From Vandiemenella viatica (Eukaryota > Arthropoda > Insecta > Orthoptera > Morabidae): a stretch of DNA of 64,000 nt. The stretch covers positions 62,716,531 to 62,780,530 of the forward strand of contig CM061918.1 of the NCBI GenBank assembly GCA_031002005.1, read 5' to 3'. Of this stretch, positions 1 through 11,274 are shown one piece after another (within the stretch, counting starts at the first letter, position 1; every line of letters begins with the position of its first letter). Made by a program: the position numbers and the translations under genes. The notes beneath the pieces are model-generated. The model made no database searches. It had not been told where the DNA came from and saw only the letters and a list, made by a program, of their open reading frames with translations.

Positions 1-781
1 TTTTTTTTCACAAAAAGGTTCTATTTTAATTAATTACTGTATGTAAGTTGAAATTTTTTTTAAAGAAAAAGAGTTTTTAATTAATGAAATTAAAAGGCAA
101 GACTTTTACATGCTAAGCGCACTTACAAGTGCTGTACATTAGTACAGTATGTATGTATCGTACTGTAAAGAAAAGTGATTGCTTGCTGAACATCTCGGTC
201 AAAGTAAGTTGTTTGATTGTATTCATCCATTTTCGGGCAGCATGTGGTCATACTCGGGCTGACGCTCCATCCACTTCAACGCAGTTATATGGTCGGCAAA
301 TGGCTGATGGTCCCATGTCTACTTCAACATTAAGATAATCTTTTTCCTCGACACTTTAAATAAGTTCATCATCATTTAGAATTTCATACTCAGGGTCTGA
401 CGAATCACACTCCACCCACTCTCCTATATCTTCAACATTAACTTCTCAACATCCAGGAATTTTCAAAAAAAAAAAAAATGTTACCGAATTGCTCGAGTGA
501 CACGTCATCCCCTTCTTATCCTGTCTCCTTGAGCTTCTTTCTTTTTTTCCTTCTCTTCTTTAGTTTAAATGCCTTACAACTTGTTCCACGCACGTCTTAA
601 TGTGACTACCTTAAGTGATTCGGATAATCAGCTATTTGGATAGTCGGAGTTCGGATAATTGGAGTTCTACTGCATAAAGGTTCTGATCACAAAAGTAAAT
701 AAATTCCTTTTTGCTTCAACTAAAGTTTCTACCTCTTCTTTTTGCTTCTGGATTTAGAGTCCAATAGACGCTGATACTGAT
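1..781. other. AT-rich DNA, nothing recognised
   Basis: Short frames only, with an A run at 467-478. No domain or repeat end was recognised. Confidence 0.5.
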
Positions 782-872
782 TGGGGACAAGCAACGGAAA
801 GAAATTCAGCAATGGTCTTTTGAAAGAACCATTCCGGCATTCGCCAAGAGTGATCCGCGTCCTCCAGGATAC
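782..872 (-). mobile_element. SINE-A fragment, minus strand
   Basis: GGGGACAAGCAACGGAAAG, GTCTTTTGAAAGAACCATTCC and GGCATTCGCCAAGAGTGAT are SINE-A body sequence. About 65 bases are missing before CCGCGTCCTCC near the head. Confidence 0.6.
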
Positions 873-1283
873 CAGGTTTCGTTCAAGATATTCATCTCTA
901 GAGAAAACTAAAATTCTCCACCCTCCGTTACGAATATACATTCTATTAACTTTGTGTAAAGCTTACGGTAGCCTCTATTCTATTTGTGCAGCTTGTGTTA
1001 TGAGTAAAAAATTTGGGATCAGGCACCATGCGCATTGATGATTACGGAAAACCGCAAGCAGGACATCCGGAACGCGCACGGTGTGTCAACTTGATGTAGT
1101 CCTGTCTCGCAGGTGGCGTGAGGCGACAGCTCCAATCCACTTAGCCAAGGTCCCTACACACAAGGCTGGATGCTTCATGTAGCGACTGCTAAAATCTTAT
1201 GAGTTTGTATCGCTAGCATGCGCTATAAGCATGACGTGTTGCGCTTGGACAGCCTTGAAACTATCTAATATTTAAAAATGAAT
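873..1283. other. Nothing firmly recognised
   Basis: The segment 1190-1260 partly repeats 1805-1860 (AAAATCTTATGAGTT...), so the composite repeat may extend leftward. Confidence 0.4.
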
Positions 1284-1293
1284 GTTTGTTTGT

Positions 1294-1328
<35 letters not shown>

Positions 1329-1344
1329 GGTTTTTTTTTTTTTT
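1284..1344. repeat. (TTG)n and poly-T simple repeats
   Basis: A TTTG/TTG run followed by a T tract, at the left edge of composite repeat 1. Confidence 0.9.
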
Positions 1345-2245
1345 TTACAATATTCTTCATATAAACACTCAGTTTCTATCCGATTTTGATGGAACTTTGC
1401 ATACATATACGTTAAAACAAATAGAAAAATAATGTTTATGCTTGATTTACAAAGACCTAAACCCTCTCTTCTTTTCTCCCCCTCACTTAATTTCTGTCAA
1501 CATTGTTCATATAAATCCACAGTTTTTATCGGATTTAGCACACGTATGCTACAGAACAAGGTTCAGATCCCGTGGTGAGCAGCAATATTTAGGAGTTGAT
1601 TAGGACGTTGAGTGGTTATGATTCCACGTTAAACTGTAGTCCCGCGAGGAAAGGAATTGGCTTTCCTGCCTCTGACACAATAGCTTGGTTCTGTTCATCT
1701 CCTTCGAGAAGATTCAACCAACCTTCGGCTTAAGGACTAAGTTAGATTTTTAGTTCTTGAAGTGAAAACTGCTTTAGGTGCGTTGGGTGATTTTTGGATG
1801 TGTAAAATCTTATGAGTTCGCGTCACCGACATGCTGATGTAACAGCGTATCTGTAACAGTCTGGTAGCTCAATGGATAAGGTGTTTGGTTGGGAATAAAA
1901 GGTCCTTGGTTCGAATCCCTGTCTCGGTGGGGATCTTCATAGACACTTAACCTCACTTTCACCTCTGGAACAGCTTGCTGCGTAATGTGAAGTACTCAAG
2001 AACGCTTCCGTGGTTCTGATTCCACGTTAAGCTGTATGTCCCCTGTGCCTGGTAGCACTACTGGGTTAGGTTAAGACGTCTAAGACAGGGGCGGAATGCG
2101 TAGTCAATAGAAACCCTGTCACCACATCATTACGACCACACGGAATTACTATTATTTAGTATATCTGTAACTTTAAGTATCATGCGTTGTGCGTATGATA
2201 TTCATAGTTTTAAGTTTTCACTTTTGTCGCAGCCCCCAATGACTG
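1345..2245 (+). repeat. Composite repeat, copy 1 (with SINE-B)
   Basis: The order of blocks is shared with 14478-15694: CAGTTT.TATCCGATTTTGATGGAA..., CTCTGACACAATAGCTTG, TTTAGG.GCGTTGGG.GATTTTTGGATG, the tRNA-like SINE-B (1859-2110), AGTATATCTGTA, and CCCCAATGACTGCCAA. Copy 1 lacks the MITE found in copy 2. Confidence 0.75.
1859..2110 (+). mobile_element. SINE-B (tRNA-derived), copy in composite repeat 1
   Basis: The tRNA-like head GTCTGGTAGCTCAATGGATAAGG...GGTTCGAATCCC has A- and B-box sequences of the polymerase III promoter. The body has GGGGATCTTCATAGACACTTAA, TGTGAAGTACTCAAGAACGCTTCCG and GATTCCACGTTAA. It is a SINE, not a working tRNA gene: the arms do not fold cleanly and the body follows directly. 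Confidence 0.72.
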
Positions 2246-2339
2246 CCAATTGTGTGGGTTTTTTTTTTTTTTTTTTTTTTTTTTAAATAATAAATTGACA
2301 TTTGGCCAACATTTCCAGGGTTTCGTCAATCAGTGACAG

Positions 2340-2745
2340 ATATGATAAAAGGACTGGAATGGGATTCATTGAAAGACAGGAGGAGGGTGAAGAGGGTCGT
2401 GGGAGTGTACAAGGCGTATATTGGTGATGAGGCATGAAAGATATTGATGTAGGTATAAAGAGTAGTTCATGGAAGGGAAAAGATGACCATGACCACAAGC
2501 TGGCACTCGATTTCAGGCAGAAGGGTGTAGGAAGATTCTCTTTTTTAGGTAAGGGTATCAGGGATTGGAATAAGTTGCCAAGGGAAATAATGAATAATTT
2601 ACCAAAAACGTTGAAACAATTTAAAGTTAAAATTTGTAGAGGGCAAATGTAGGTGGATGCAGGAAAAGGGGAAGATGGATGTTTAGGGACATTGCCACCG
2701 GAGCGTGTGTTCCATTGCAATGAAATTAAATTAAACCAACGGAAA
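2340..2745 (+). pseudogene. LINE 3' end: reverse transcriptase C-terminal tail
   Basis: The frame reads LKDRRRVKRVVGVYKAYIGDEA, then SSWKGKDDHDHKLALDFRQK, then GKGIRDWNKLPREIMNNLPK and LKQFKVKI, ending at 2652. The DWN-LPRE-F-K pattern is the end of many LINE ORF2 proteins. A short 3' UTR (GGAGCGTGTGTTCCATTGCAATG) follows. Related tails occur on the minus strand at 9490-9880, 21077-21330 and about 26860-27165. Only the tail is present, as expected from 5' truncation. The LINE clade is not certain. Confidence 0.6.
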
Positions 2746-3614
2746 ACCGACTCCTGTTGCTTATGGTCCACTGCAATATCCAATTTGCAGAGCGCTAAGT
2801 GAACCAGCGCACTAATTTCGCATTGTGTGAAGGCAGTTAGATAGTTAGTGCTCCAAACTTGTGTGATTGAATGGACTCTGCTCATCTAGGGCACTACCTA
2901 GCGCATTAGATCGCATCTTGTAAACATATCTAACGTGCTTAACGCTAATTGTGCTAGGTCAGTCATTCGACAGATAGAACGTGCGGTTTGTGGATATCCA
3001 AAATGAAACAGTTGCAGAGGAAGAAAAACAAATTCTGTTAAAATTAATGGAACCATACAAAGATATGTTATTTTTATGGAATAAAAAATAAAAGCATTAT
3101 AAAGACGAACACACAGGAAATGATGAAAACAAAGCGCTTCTTGGGATATTCGTACAAAGGGCATGGTAGAAACGAGCCATTGGAAGTTTTGATTTTAAAA
3201 AAAAAAAAGTACCCTTTAGATAGTGTTTAAGGCAAGGATGCTCAACAAGTTTTGAAGAGGGGCCAGAATTTTGATTTTATGTTAGCGTGCGGGCAACATA
3301 ATACTTGCCTATAGTTAAAAATTACAAAGACATAAGTAACACAGTTTAATCATAATCAAAAAGTAAAAAATATTTAAGAGACGTTTGCAGAGGTTTTTAG
3401 ACCACTGCTACTGGTGGGAAAATTCAAATGTGCTGTCCTGGGGTTGGGAAGCTTTGGTTTAAGGAACTTATAAATGATCGACATGTTTCCGATATGATTT
3501 TAGTGAGGAGAGATGCTGAGATTAAGAAACTGAACTTTAAATTTTCATAAGTATTTCCTTTGGCTATAAATCGTAAAGTAACGACTATTTATTCCCTTGC
3601 GCTGATAGTTTCTC
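2746..3614. other. Anonymous DNA
   Basis: No coding signal. The 3230-3450 stretch (GGATGCTCAACAAGTTTTGAAG..., GGGGTTGGGAAGC) has a decayed hAT-like flavour but no matching ends were found. Confidence 0.35.
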
Positions 3615-3617
3615 TAA

Positions 3618-4370
3618 GGGTGCGTCTGTAAACTACATGGCTTGGTCTAGGGGAGGGGGGGGGATGGAGAGAGATGGCTTCGGAGCCAGGCCACGTAGCT
3701 TTTCATTCATATTATTTGTCAAAGTTAAAATAAGGTACAGAACACACAACAGCATGTGAATATTTATTTCCGTCATTTAATTACGTCCGTATGTAATTTA
3801 CGATATTCTGCTAATTTAAAACCGTACCAAATGTCTAGAATTAATAGGGATAAAAGCTACGTGTCACGCGGAAAGAGGGGGGGGGGGGTCGGGGAGAAAT
3901 GGCAAAAGCCACGTCAGGCTACTTGGGGGGCATCCATAAATTACGTGAAGTGTTTTTCCAGATTTTTGGACCCCCCCTCCCCCCTGGTGAGATTTCGTGA
4001 GATCTGGCCGGACACCCCCCCCCCCCTCTGGTGAGATCTGGTCCGTGAGAACCCCCCCTACAAATCGTCCTGGAAATATTTTTTTTAGGTCACACCCTAA
4101 CTTTTTTGACGAAATACCCTCCTAAAATCGACTTTGCCGCAAATTTGAGACCCTTTTTTTTATTTTTTTTTTGCTCTACTGTCCCCAAATTTTTCGCAAA
4201 ATCTCACGTGAGATTTCCGTAGACCCCCCCCTCCCCCTTGGTGAGATCTGGTGAGATTTCGCCGGACCCCCCCTCCCCTATTTCACCACACGTAATTTAT
4301 GGATGCCCCCCTGGGGGTAGATTGGGGGGTGGGGGATTCAGAGGAGGCTACGTATTTTACGGATGCTCCT
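3618..4370. mobile_element. Harbinger-like MITE (outer), containing a nested MITE
   Basis: The left end GGGTGCGTCTGTAAACTACATGGCTTGG and the right end (reverse complement) AGGAGCATCCGTAAAATACGTAGCC are inverted, with TAA on both sides (3615-3617 and 4371-4373). A 3-bp TAA/TTA duplication is typical of PIF/Harbinger elements. The outer element is interrupted by the related G-rich MITE at 3925-4311. A solitary right-end relic of the same type lies at about 34770-34805. Confidence 0.65.
3925..4311. mobile_element. G-rich palindromic MITE, nested copy
   Basis: It starts GGGGGGCATCCATAAATTACGTGAAGTG and ends CACCACACGTAATTTATGGATGCCCCCC. The interior has TGGTGAGATCT-type arms and long C runs and matches the copies at 15120, 25027, 56082 and 56726, in reverse order. 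No clear 3-bp duplication is seen here because it sits among G and C runs. Confidence 0.75.
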
Positions 4371-4373
4371 TAA

Positions 4374-5224
4374 AAGGTGTCTGTTCCTTTTGTATGTACA
4401 GTGTGACCAATGTCAGCAGTACTTCAAACTGTGAAGATCCCAATTCCCAACCTTAAAAAAATATCTGGCTTCTGACGGCTCCAGTGCGTTCACAATGTTC
4501 ATGCTGCACAGAGTTATTTTTTTATTTTTTCCAAGCAATAAATATTGTTTGAACCATCATTTTATGCTCCTCTTTTTATTAATCACTTTTGAACTTGACA
4601 CATAATACAATACCAACTTTCTGTTATATTGATGGCGCCATTTAAGTATTAGTAATCTAAGGAACGTGCGATTCGAACAACGATGTGTAACCAGATGAAC
4701 GGAAAGTCACACTAACTAGCTTCGGTAGAGTAGCGCACTGCAGCACTAAATCTACTGCTCTGCAAAGTGGGTAGTTTAATGCTCGCCTGACTGTTTGTCA
4801 CAGATCTCTAGATCGTAAACAGAATAAGTTGCAAAAGTCAAATATATATTATATTTTTCGTAGACGCAGAACCAATATTATTTTTACATTAAAAAAAAAT
4901 TACATGGAGAGTTCTGTAAAAATAAAGAGGATAGTAAAAAATTCTACCCCGGCGTGTGAAGTGTCGATGTTAAGTTGAGGACAATATTTTTTTCAATTTT
5001 TTGTCAGTGCGAATATACGAGTGCTGAAAAAATTTTCAGATTTTTTTTTTGTCACCGGGGCTATCTCAAAAACGGTATCACCCATGAGCTTTAAATTTGG
5101 TTAAAATATCAACTATAACCATACATAAATTAAGAAGGTTAAAAATATTTTTATCTATACTATTTTGCAAGCCAAAAAATTTAAAGATTTCATTATCAGG
5201 TTACTTTGGAGCAAACGAACTTTG
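4374..5224. other. AT-rich DNA, nothing recognised
   Basis: Only short frames. The piece at 5040-5150 (GCTATCTCAAAAACGG...) may be repeat-derived. Confidence 0.4.
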
Positions 5225-5419
5225 AGGGTTGAGCGGTAATGCTCTGCCCTCGCATTCCCCGTCCAGCCATCCAGATTTGGGTTTTACATGTTTCATCTAA
5301 ATCAGTCCAGGTCAATATCGGGATGGTTACTTCAAAGGCCAAAGCCAAATTCCTTCCTTTTCCTAGTCCACAGTCCTTCCACGCCTCTAATGATCTTGAC
5401 GTCGACGAAGCATAAATCC
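5225..5419 (+). mobile_element. SINE-A copy
   Basis: It has the tRNA-like head GGTTGAGCGGTAATGCTCTG, body CATCCAGATTTGGGTTTTAC and the end TCTTGACGTCGACGAAGCATAAA. The B box is partly deleted. This older subfamily ends in a GACCTCGACGTCGACGAGGCGTAAAGCC-type tail. Confidence 0.72.
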
Positions 5420-5938
5420 AGAAACAAAAAAACATAGTAAAAGAACTTGCAGTTTACATGATTTTTTGACAAAAACATTTCTGGAATGATGAAAGCTGCT
5501 CAAACACAATTGGACTGAATTTGAATTCTTTGTAACTCCATTCGGTTTTTAAATGTTTTAAAGTCACTGCATATGTTACATCAACTGTCATTCTCCTTGG
5601 ATCACTGTATTCAGAATTTCTCTAAAGAAGTCAATATCCAGTCCCACTCATGATCTTCATACAGGAAAATTTCTCTCTCTACCATAAATATTTGTTAGTG
5701 CAGCAATTTCTTTCATTCGCATCAAATAATAGTTTTATCTAATATAATGACGATTTTTTTTATATTTTAACTACCATACGTGCTGGTATCGTCGATTAAA
5801 ATCCAAAAATTGTAATTAAAATTTTGTAAAAATATGTAAATCACCAGTACTAAAAATACTTCCATTTAATGAGGTTCCTAAGTGAGCAAAATAAGCAAAA
5901 CAAAAATTATTTTGAGAAAACTTTTCCATTTATTAATT

Positions 5939-6303
5939 CTACTAGGTGTTGCCCATGGTGACTTCGAACGTGGCCTTAGAATTTTATTGCTGGAATTGTA
6001 TATAGAAAGCTTCAAGTTATATAAAAGGCGTCACACAAACTGTCCGCGAGAGAAATAAAGCCTGAGTGACGGATATAACATTATAGAGACTCACGCACGC
6101 TACCCCTCTGTCTGTCACCATTCCGTTGGTTTTCAGAATTTCATTGCAAAATATGTTATTTATCCAGAGAAAAGTATCCTATTCCTTCCTAATGGTACTT
6201 AGTATTTCCTTGTCAAATTTCAGAAAGTTCGGTTAAGCCGTTCAATCGTTAAAACGTAACGAACAAACGGAGAGACCGAATCACTTTTGTGTTTATAGTA
6301 CTA
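5939..6303 (+). repeat. RTE-like 3'-end repeat fragment
   Basis: CTACTAGGTGTTGCCCATGG then TTCGAACGTGG begins it. It ends with TTCGGTTAAGCCGTTCAATCG and AACAAACGGAGAGACCG...TTATAGTACTAGC, a pattern seen at the 3' ends of insect RTE-type repeats. Related blocks are at 16817, 23528 and 54826. Confidence 0.5.
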
Positions 6304-6737
6304 GCATCTGTCTGTTGCTTCACGCACATGTGCTTTGGTACATGTAGAAATTCTTTACCGATTTTATTCAATCACCAAATACTAACTTGGAGAGGCATGA
6401 ATGTCATAATTTGCATGTAAGTAGTTCCAGTGAGTCAAGTTTCGAGCTAGAAACATTGAATGTTTTAATGGACAGGAGGTATGATTTTCGAACGGAATCA
6501 TTGGCGTTGTTTGTGGTTAGTTTGAAACGCAGTCAAGAATTATTTTTAAATTCCTTTGCTTTCAATGACGCCATATTACTAATGTCATATTAAGAACTTC
6601 CAACGGGTAAAGATTCGATACCGATAAAATGATTGTATTAATGCGCATGTAACAGAGGTTATGATTTTCAAACTGAAACATTAACCAAGTATGGGGTTAG
6701 GTTGAAATGCAGCCTGGACCAGAATGACACCTGACAT

Positions 6738-7326
6738 CAGCGCCGTATTTAGGATCTGTAGGCCCCTAGGCTATAACTGTGGTGCGGGCCCTTGTGAATT
6801 ATATATATATATCGATTACTTATATATTAATTACTTAATGCAAAATATTAAATAATGTAATGATAGTAAAAAATATACGAGGATGACTTACTGAAGAATC
6901 GAAATTTCGTAACGTGCTTTCTTCATCGTTTCCGAGACTAAAGTGGTCGATGTTAGAAAGTGATGCCCGCACGTTCAATTTGTTGACTGTTGATCGATAG
7001 ATAAGGTGTTGCCTCTTTTAGTGCTTTTGTTGCAACCAAACACCCTCAGCAAAAACCCGCAAAATTACAAGCTGAAAAGTTTTAGTAAAAACATGAAACA
7101 GAAGGCTTACATATTCAAATAAAACAAACGATAAGAGATGATTTGCATCACCAAACCACCCAGTACAGAAAGATGAAAAACACAATATTGGTTATTCACA
7201 AGGCATGTCAACAGGATGGCAGCTACTAATATTTTTTTTATTTTATTTTTGCATGTGGTGAGGTCCCCTAGCCTACAGCCTAGGCTACAGCCTAGGCTAC
7301 AGCCTAGGTGCCTAAATGCGGCCCTG
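6738..7326. mobile_element. Non-autonomous hAT-like element with perfect 8-bp duplication
   Basis: The ends CAGCGCCGTATTTAGG and (reverse complement) CAGGGCCGCATTTAGG are inverted repeats. The element is flanked by CCTGACAT at 6730-6737 and 7327-7334, an exact 8-bp duplication as made by hAT transposases. Near the right end a CTACAGCCTAGG unit is tandemly repeated about three times (7266-7310). There is no transposase gene; the interior is AT-rich. Confidence 0.85.
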
Positions 7327-7334
7327 CCTGACAT

Positions 7335-8380
7335 GTTTTGTTAAAGCATAAGGAACGATGGATTGAGCTTTATAATTTATGCCGTATAATTCCTAGTTAC
7401 CTTCTCCATGTTGCTGTCGTCATAAAGTCGATAGCACGTAATAAGTTCCAACTTTATGGTGATAAAAGCTATAACCGTAAACAAACATAACAAAATTATT
7501 GCTATGATTATTATTTAATAAAAAGAACAGTTTATTCTACTGGCCGTGGTTAGAACAACAGCCAAAATTTGCATACATGCTCCTTGGGCGATATTATCAC
7601 AGAATATTTGCACATAGGAAATACTTATTGTTTCCTGTTGATGTTTACTGTAGGCATCTTTCTTCGAGAAAAATCTGAATTCCACGTCCGGGAGAAACAT
7701 CACACCTTAACGTTTTAAGTAACACTACACAGCATTAAGCTACATGTCGTACCAGAAACAAACTGTGTAACTATCAAAGATGTTAATAATCTCGGTGACT
7801 GTGCTTACAGTAAATTATATATTACTCACGCTTGATACGTTTGTTTCACACATTCCGTTAATTTTAATGTTTTAAATTTCGAAGACAGATTAGATAAATA
7901 GCCGAAATCAAGAAACGAAACATAATCCTAAAAAAAACGGTAGTGTGATTTTTTTTTTGTCAGTTTTCCTTAAAGGAGTGAACATGTCAACTACAGTGTG
8001 ATCCGTGACCCATATTTTTTCCGTTTAGAAATGGTTTCATTTACTTGCTCCGTCCCTCTGTACATATAAATCATTAGCTGTTTCGATAGATTTTTTTCCG
8101 GACCTTTAGCTCTAAAAAATTTGAAAACACCATCCAAATTGATGCGGTACTTTTTGCATGATGCCGTTTCGTACTTCTAAGACACACGCAGTTTGCTTAC
8201 ATATTTATAAGAGCATAGAAATGTAGATTTGATTGAAAATTGATTTTAATTAAGAGTGTATTGCTTAGTAATATACCTGTAATATACTTTATTGGAATCG
8301 AAACATTGAACTGGGTGTTCCAACGGTAACGTGGTGTGGCTTTGGCAGCTGTATGCCTAGTTGGAAATCAGGGAAATATG
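7335..8380. other. AT-rich DNA with one RTE-like relic
   Basis: At 8085-8215, AACACCATCCAAATTGATGCGGTACTTTTTGC resembles the 3' ends of RTE-type repeats (compare 12725-12775). The rest is unrecognised. Confidence 0.4.
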
Positions 8381-8388
8381 GCTAGAGT

Positions 8389-8633
8389 TAGTGGCGTATT
8401 TAGGAATTTTCCGAGCCGGGGCAAAAACTTGTGATTGCCGCCCCTTCAAACATAAATTTGCCGCACAGGGCAGTACGGTGCTATTCTTTGATTTTGCCGC
8501 CCCCTTGAAGGTTGCCGTTCATGACAGTATAGCTAAAAAAATTTCACTGCCACACGAATTTTCTATTTACCGCCCCCTGTAGTTGCCGCCCGGGGCAACG
8601 CTCCAGTTTGACCCCACTCTAGATCCGGCACTG
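8389..8633. mobile_element. hAT-type MITE, 245 bp
   Basis: The left end TAGTGGCGTATTTAGG and the right end (reverse complement) CAGTGCCGGATCTAGAG are inverted. The flanks GCTAGAGT (8381-8388) and GCTAGAGA (8634-8641) match at 7 of 8 bases. Inside, GCCGGGGCAAAAACTTG and GTTGCCGCCCGGGGCAA extend the symmetry. Its termini resemble those of the element at 6738, so the two probably share a transposase family. Confidence 0.82.
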
Positions 8634-9157
8634 GCTAGAGATAGTAGTCCCATATTTTAATCCTTCATGCCGTGACTGGTTTAAATTCATACTGGAGGAA
8701 AGGTTTTTTTGCTATCCACACTATTGTCAACTTCAAGTAACGGTGTAAATATATACGTCAACACAGATTGATAATCGGTGTCTAATGCTTTCTGAACTGT
8801 TACTAAAACGGAATCTAATTCTGGGTTTTTATGGATTGCTGTCATAAGTTATTCAGCAGAATGGTGATTATGAAATGGACGGTTTTTCCCTAAAGTCATT
8901 ACTCGGTCCGTTTTACGTAATTTGAGACGTACCACGGACGGCGTGGTACGGCTGCTGTATATTCGCACAAAGCAGTGTTCTTGTGTCGGAGGGCTTTGGT
9001 ATCTCATTTTATTTTCTTCAATATTGCTAACAGAAAGTATTTTTCTGCTCAAACGGCTTGCCAACTCAACCGCAACAGATAATATGCAAGGAGACTACCT
9101 GTTTTTATGGCCTCGTACCCAAAGAGAAACGAAACCTTATTGTTATCTTTTTTGTTT

Positions 9158-9358
9158 AGGGCTTTACGCCTCGTCATCGTCGAGGCCATTACCGAGGGCT
9201 AGGTACTGGGCCATAGAATTTTGAAAGGATCATTCAGGCATTCGCCTGGAATGATTTCGGAAAAATCGTGGAAAAGCGAAATCGGATAGCTGAACGGGGT
9301 TTGAACTCATGTACTCTTAAATGCCGGGCCCGAGCGTTACCACTCACCCACAAGGCTG
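9158..9358 (-). mobile_element. SINE-A copy, minus strand
   Basis: The body GGGCTTTACGCCTCGTCATCGTCGAGG lies at the left and the tRNA-like head, including GAGCGTTACCACTCACCCAC, at the right. The element is complete but diverged. Confidence 0.7.
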
Positions 9359-9489
9359 TCAAAATAGTTCCTATCGGGGATAGATTGCTCGACTCCTGTT
9401 GTTTTGTTGTTTACGATCCGCTGTACGTCGGTTTGACAGAGACTTCTAAGCACGTGAAGGAAATAAGTTCCACATTTCAAATTAAATTG

Positions 9490-9880
9490 AGTTTTAATTG
9501 CGATGGAGCGCATGCTCCACCGGTGTTTTTTTTTTTTTTATATACTTAAATGGTTAAATTTCTCCACCCATCTACTTTTGCATTTTACGAATTTTAAATT
9601 CCTTCAGCGTTCCTGTCAAATTACTCATCACTTCCCTCGGTAATTTAACAATATCTGACACCCTTACCCCCCCCCCCAAAAATCCCACTCCGTCAGCATA
9701 AAATAGTGCTAGCTTGTGCCCTTGGTTATATTTTCCTTTCCAAGGACTACTCCTGATTCTTCGACCAATATCCCTCGAAGCCACATCACCAAAATACTCC
9801 TTGCACACACCCAATACACAGTTCACCCTCCTCCTGTCTTCCAGTAACAAATGTATGCATGTTACGTGCTGCATTGAAGC
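9490..9880 (-). pseudogene. LINE 3' end, second copy
   Basis: The minus strand reads CVLGVCKEYFGDVASRD, then SSPWKGKYNQGHKLALFY, then VSDIVKLPREVMSNLTGTLKEFKI, homologous to the tail at 2340-2745. It is followed by the same 3' UTR type (GGTGGAGCATGCGCTCCATCGC on the minus strand) near 9500-9525. It contains a C/G homopolymer where copy 1 has coding sequence. No complete ORF remains. Confidence 0.6.
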
Positions 9881-9884
9881 AAAA

Positions 9885-10305
9885 CCCTATATTGTAATTT
9901 TAAAAATTTAACTCTAATTTTATATTGGTCCTCTCCAAGCTTGTGGGGAGTGATTTTTTAGAGCTTGAGATGCTAGCAGCCCACAAAACTCTCAATTTTA
10001 GATTATTATTTTTAGAATATCTGCCTCAAAAATGCTACGTCCTAGGTCTTCTTAAGGTCTTGAAGTTTGTCTCCAGTATCAGTTACAAGTATATACTGTA
10101 TTTAAGCAACAAATTCTAAAGATACATCCAACATAGCAAGCAAAACAAGTAGTTAGTTTGACATATTAATATTACTGTGTCGTAAGATCTTTTAATTCAA
10201 ACTGCATTGTATCCTCAGGATAGAGGAGATATTAACTATATCAAATTTTATAGTATTTGAATGATTACGCTAGTAAGGTAAAGTAAATCAGTGTGGTTAT
10301 TATGA
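9885..10305. other. Nothing recognised
   Basis: Short frames without family resemblance. Confidence 0.4.
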
Positions 10306-10570
10306 TCTGGTGACGGGGTTTACTTGTCGGCTGCGCAGTACGCCCTTATCGTAGCCACCTTGTCTGGTAATCCTGCCTAGTACCGGATACCTACAGTCTA
10401 TCGTGGAATCTGAACCACGCAAGCGTTCTGGCGTACTTCACACTACGCAACAAGCTGTCCCAGAGGAGAAGGCCGGGTTAAGGGCCTTGGAAATCCCCAC
10501 CGAGACTGATATTCGAAATGGAGACCTTTCGATCTCCAAGCAGACGCCTCAACCACTGAGCCACCAGGCA
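10306..10570 (-). mobile_element. SINE-B copy, minus strand
   Basis: Read on the minus strand: GCCTGGTGGCTCAGTGGTTGAGG, then GGTCTCCATTTCGAATATC, GGGGATTTCCAAGGCCCTTAAC, GTGAAGTACGCCAGAACGC and GATTCCACGATAGAC, the SINE-B order. Confidence 0.7.
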
Positions 10571-11274
10571 TTGCGCTAATGAAGAGAGCGGAAACGCGGT
10601 GCGGCGTTTGTGATGTGCGAAGCACAAACCCGCAACCTATCCTGTAAATGAGTCAGGCGTCAGGCAACTGCCGTATGGTCTACCACATTCAGACCTGAAA
10701 AGGTAATTGAGAATACTCGACTCGAATTTAGTCCGGTTTTGTTCTTTATAATTCCTGCTCCCTGCGGTACAGGGATAATTGGTTAAGGTACATTGGAAAA
10801 TTCTGTCTAATAGAATGCTTATTATTACAGAATAGTCATGTGAGCCAGAGAATGGTTGTTTAATGTAAGTCGTTTCTCTTTTTCTTCCTTCCTCCAAGTT
10901 TCGAATGGTAATAGTGTGAGGTCATGATACGTATCGTATGTCCGAGGGACAGCAAATTTAATGTTATCTAGCATTTTCCTGTTGCTTCGTCCGCGTGGTT
11001 CTTGGACTGTGCGTAGTAATGCATTTGACTTTTGTTTCTCTTCTAAACGTTTCTAATGTATATTAAATTACAATATTCCTTATATTACATCTTCGATGTA
11101 CAGGTATCAGTAACATTTTCCGTATATTATAACAAACTATATTTCAGAAAACTGAAATAAATAACCCAAGCTAAGTATTCAAAACAATGGTAAAAAAAAT
11201 CCAAAGGGTGGTGTGGTTGTCTATAACGTAGCGTGATCTTTGGTGGATATCTCGTATCTGACTTGGAGACCTTA
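10571..11274. other. Nothing recognised
   Basis: No repeat ends or coding motifs were seen. Confidence 0.4.

Noticed and set aside
2283..2885. 200-codon minus-strand frame
   Set aside because: It is the antisense of the LINE tail at 2340-2745 and shows no protein family.
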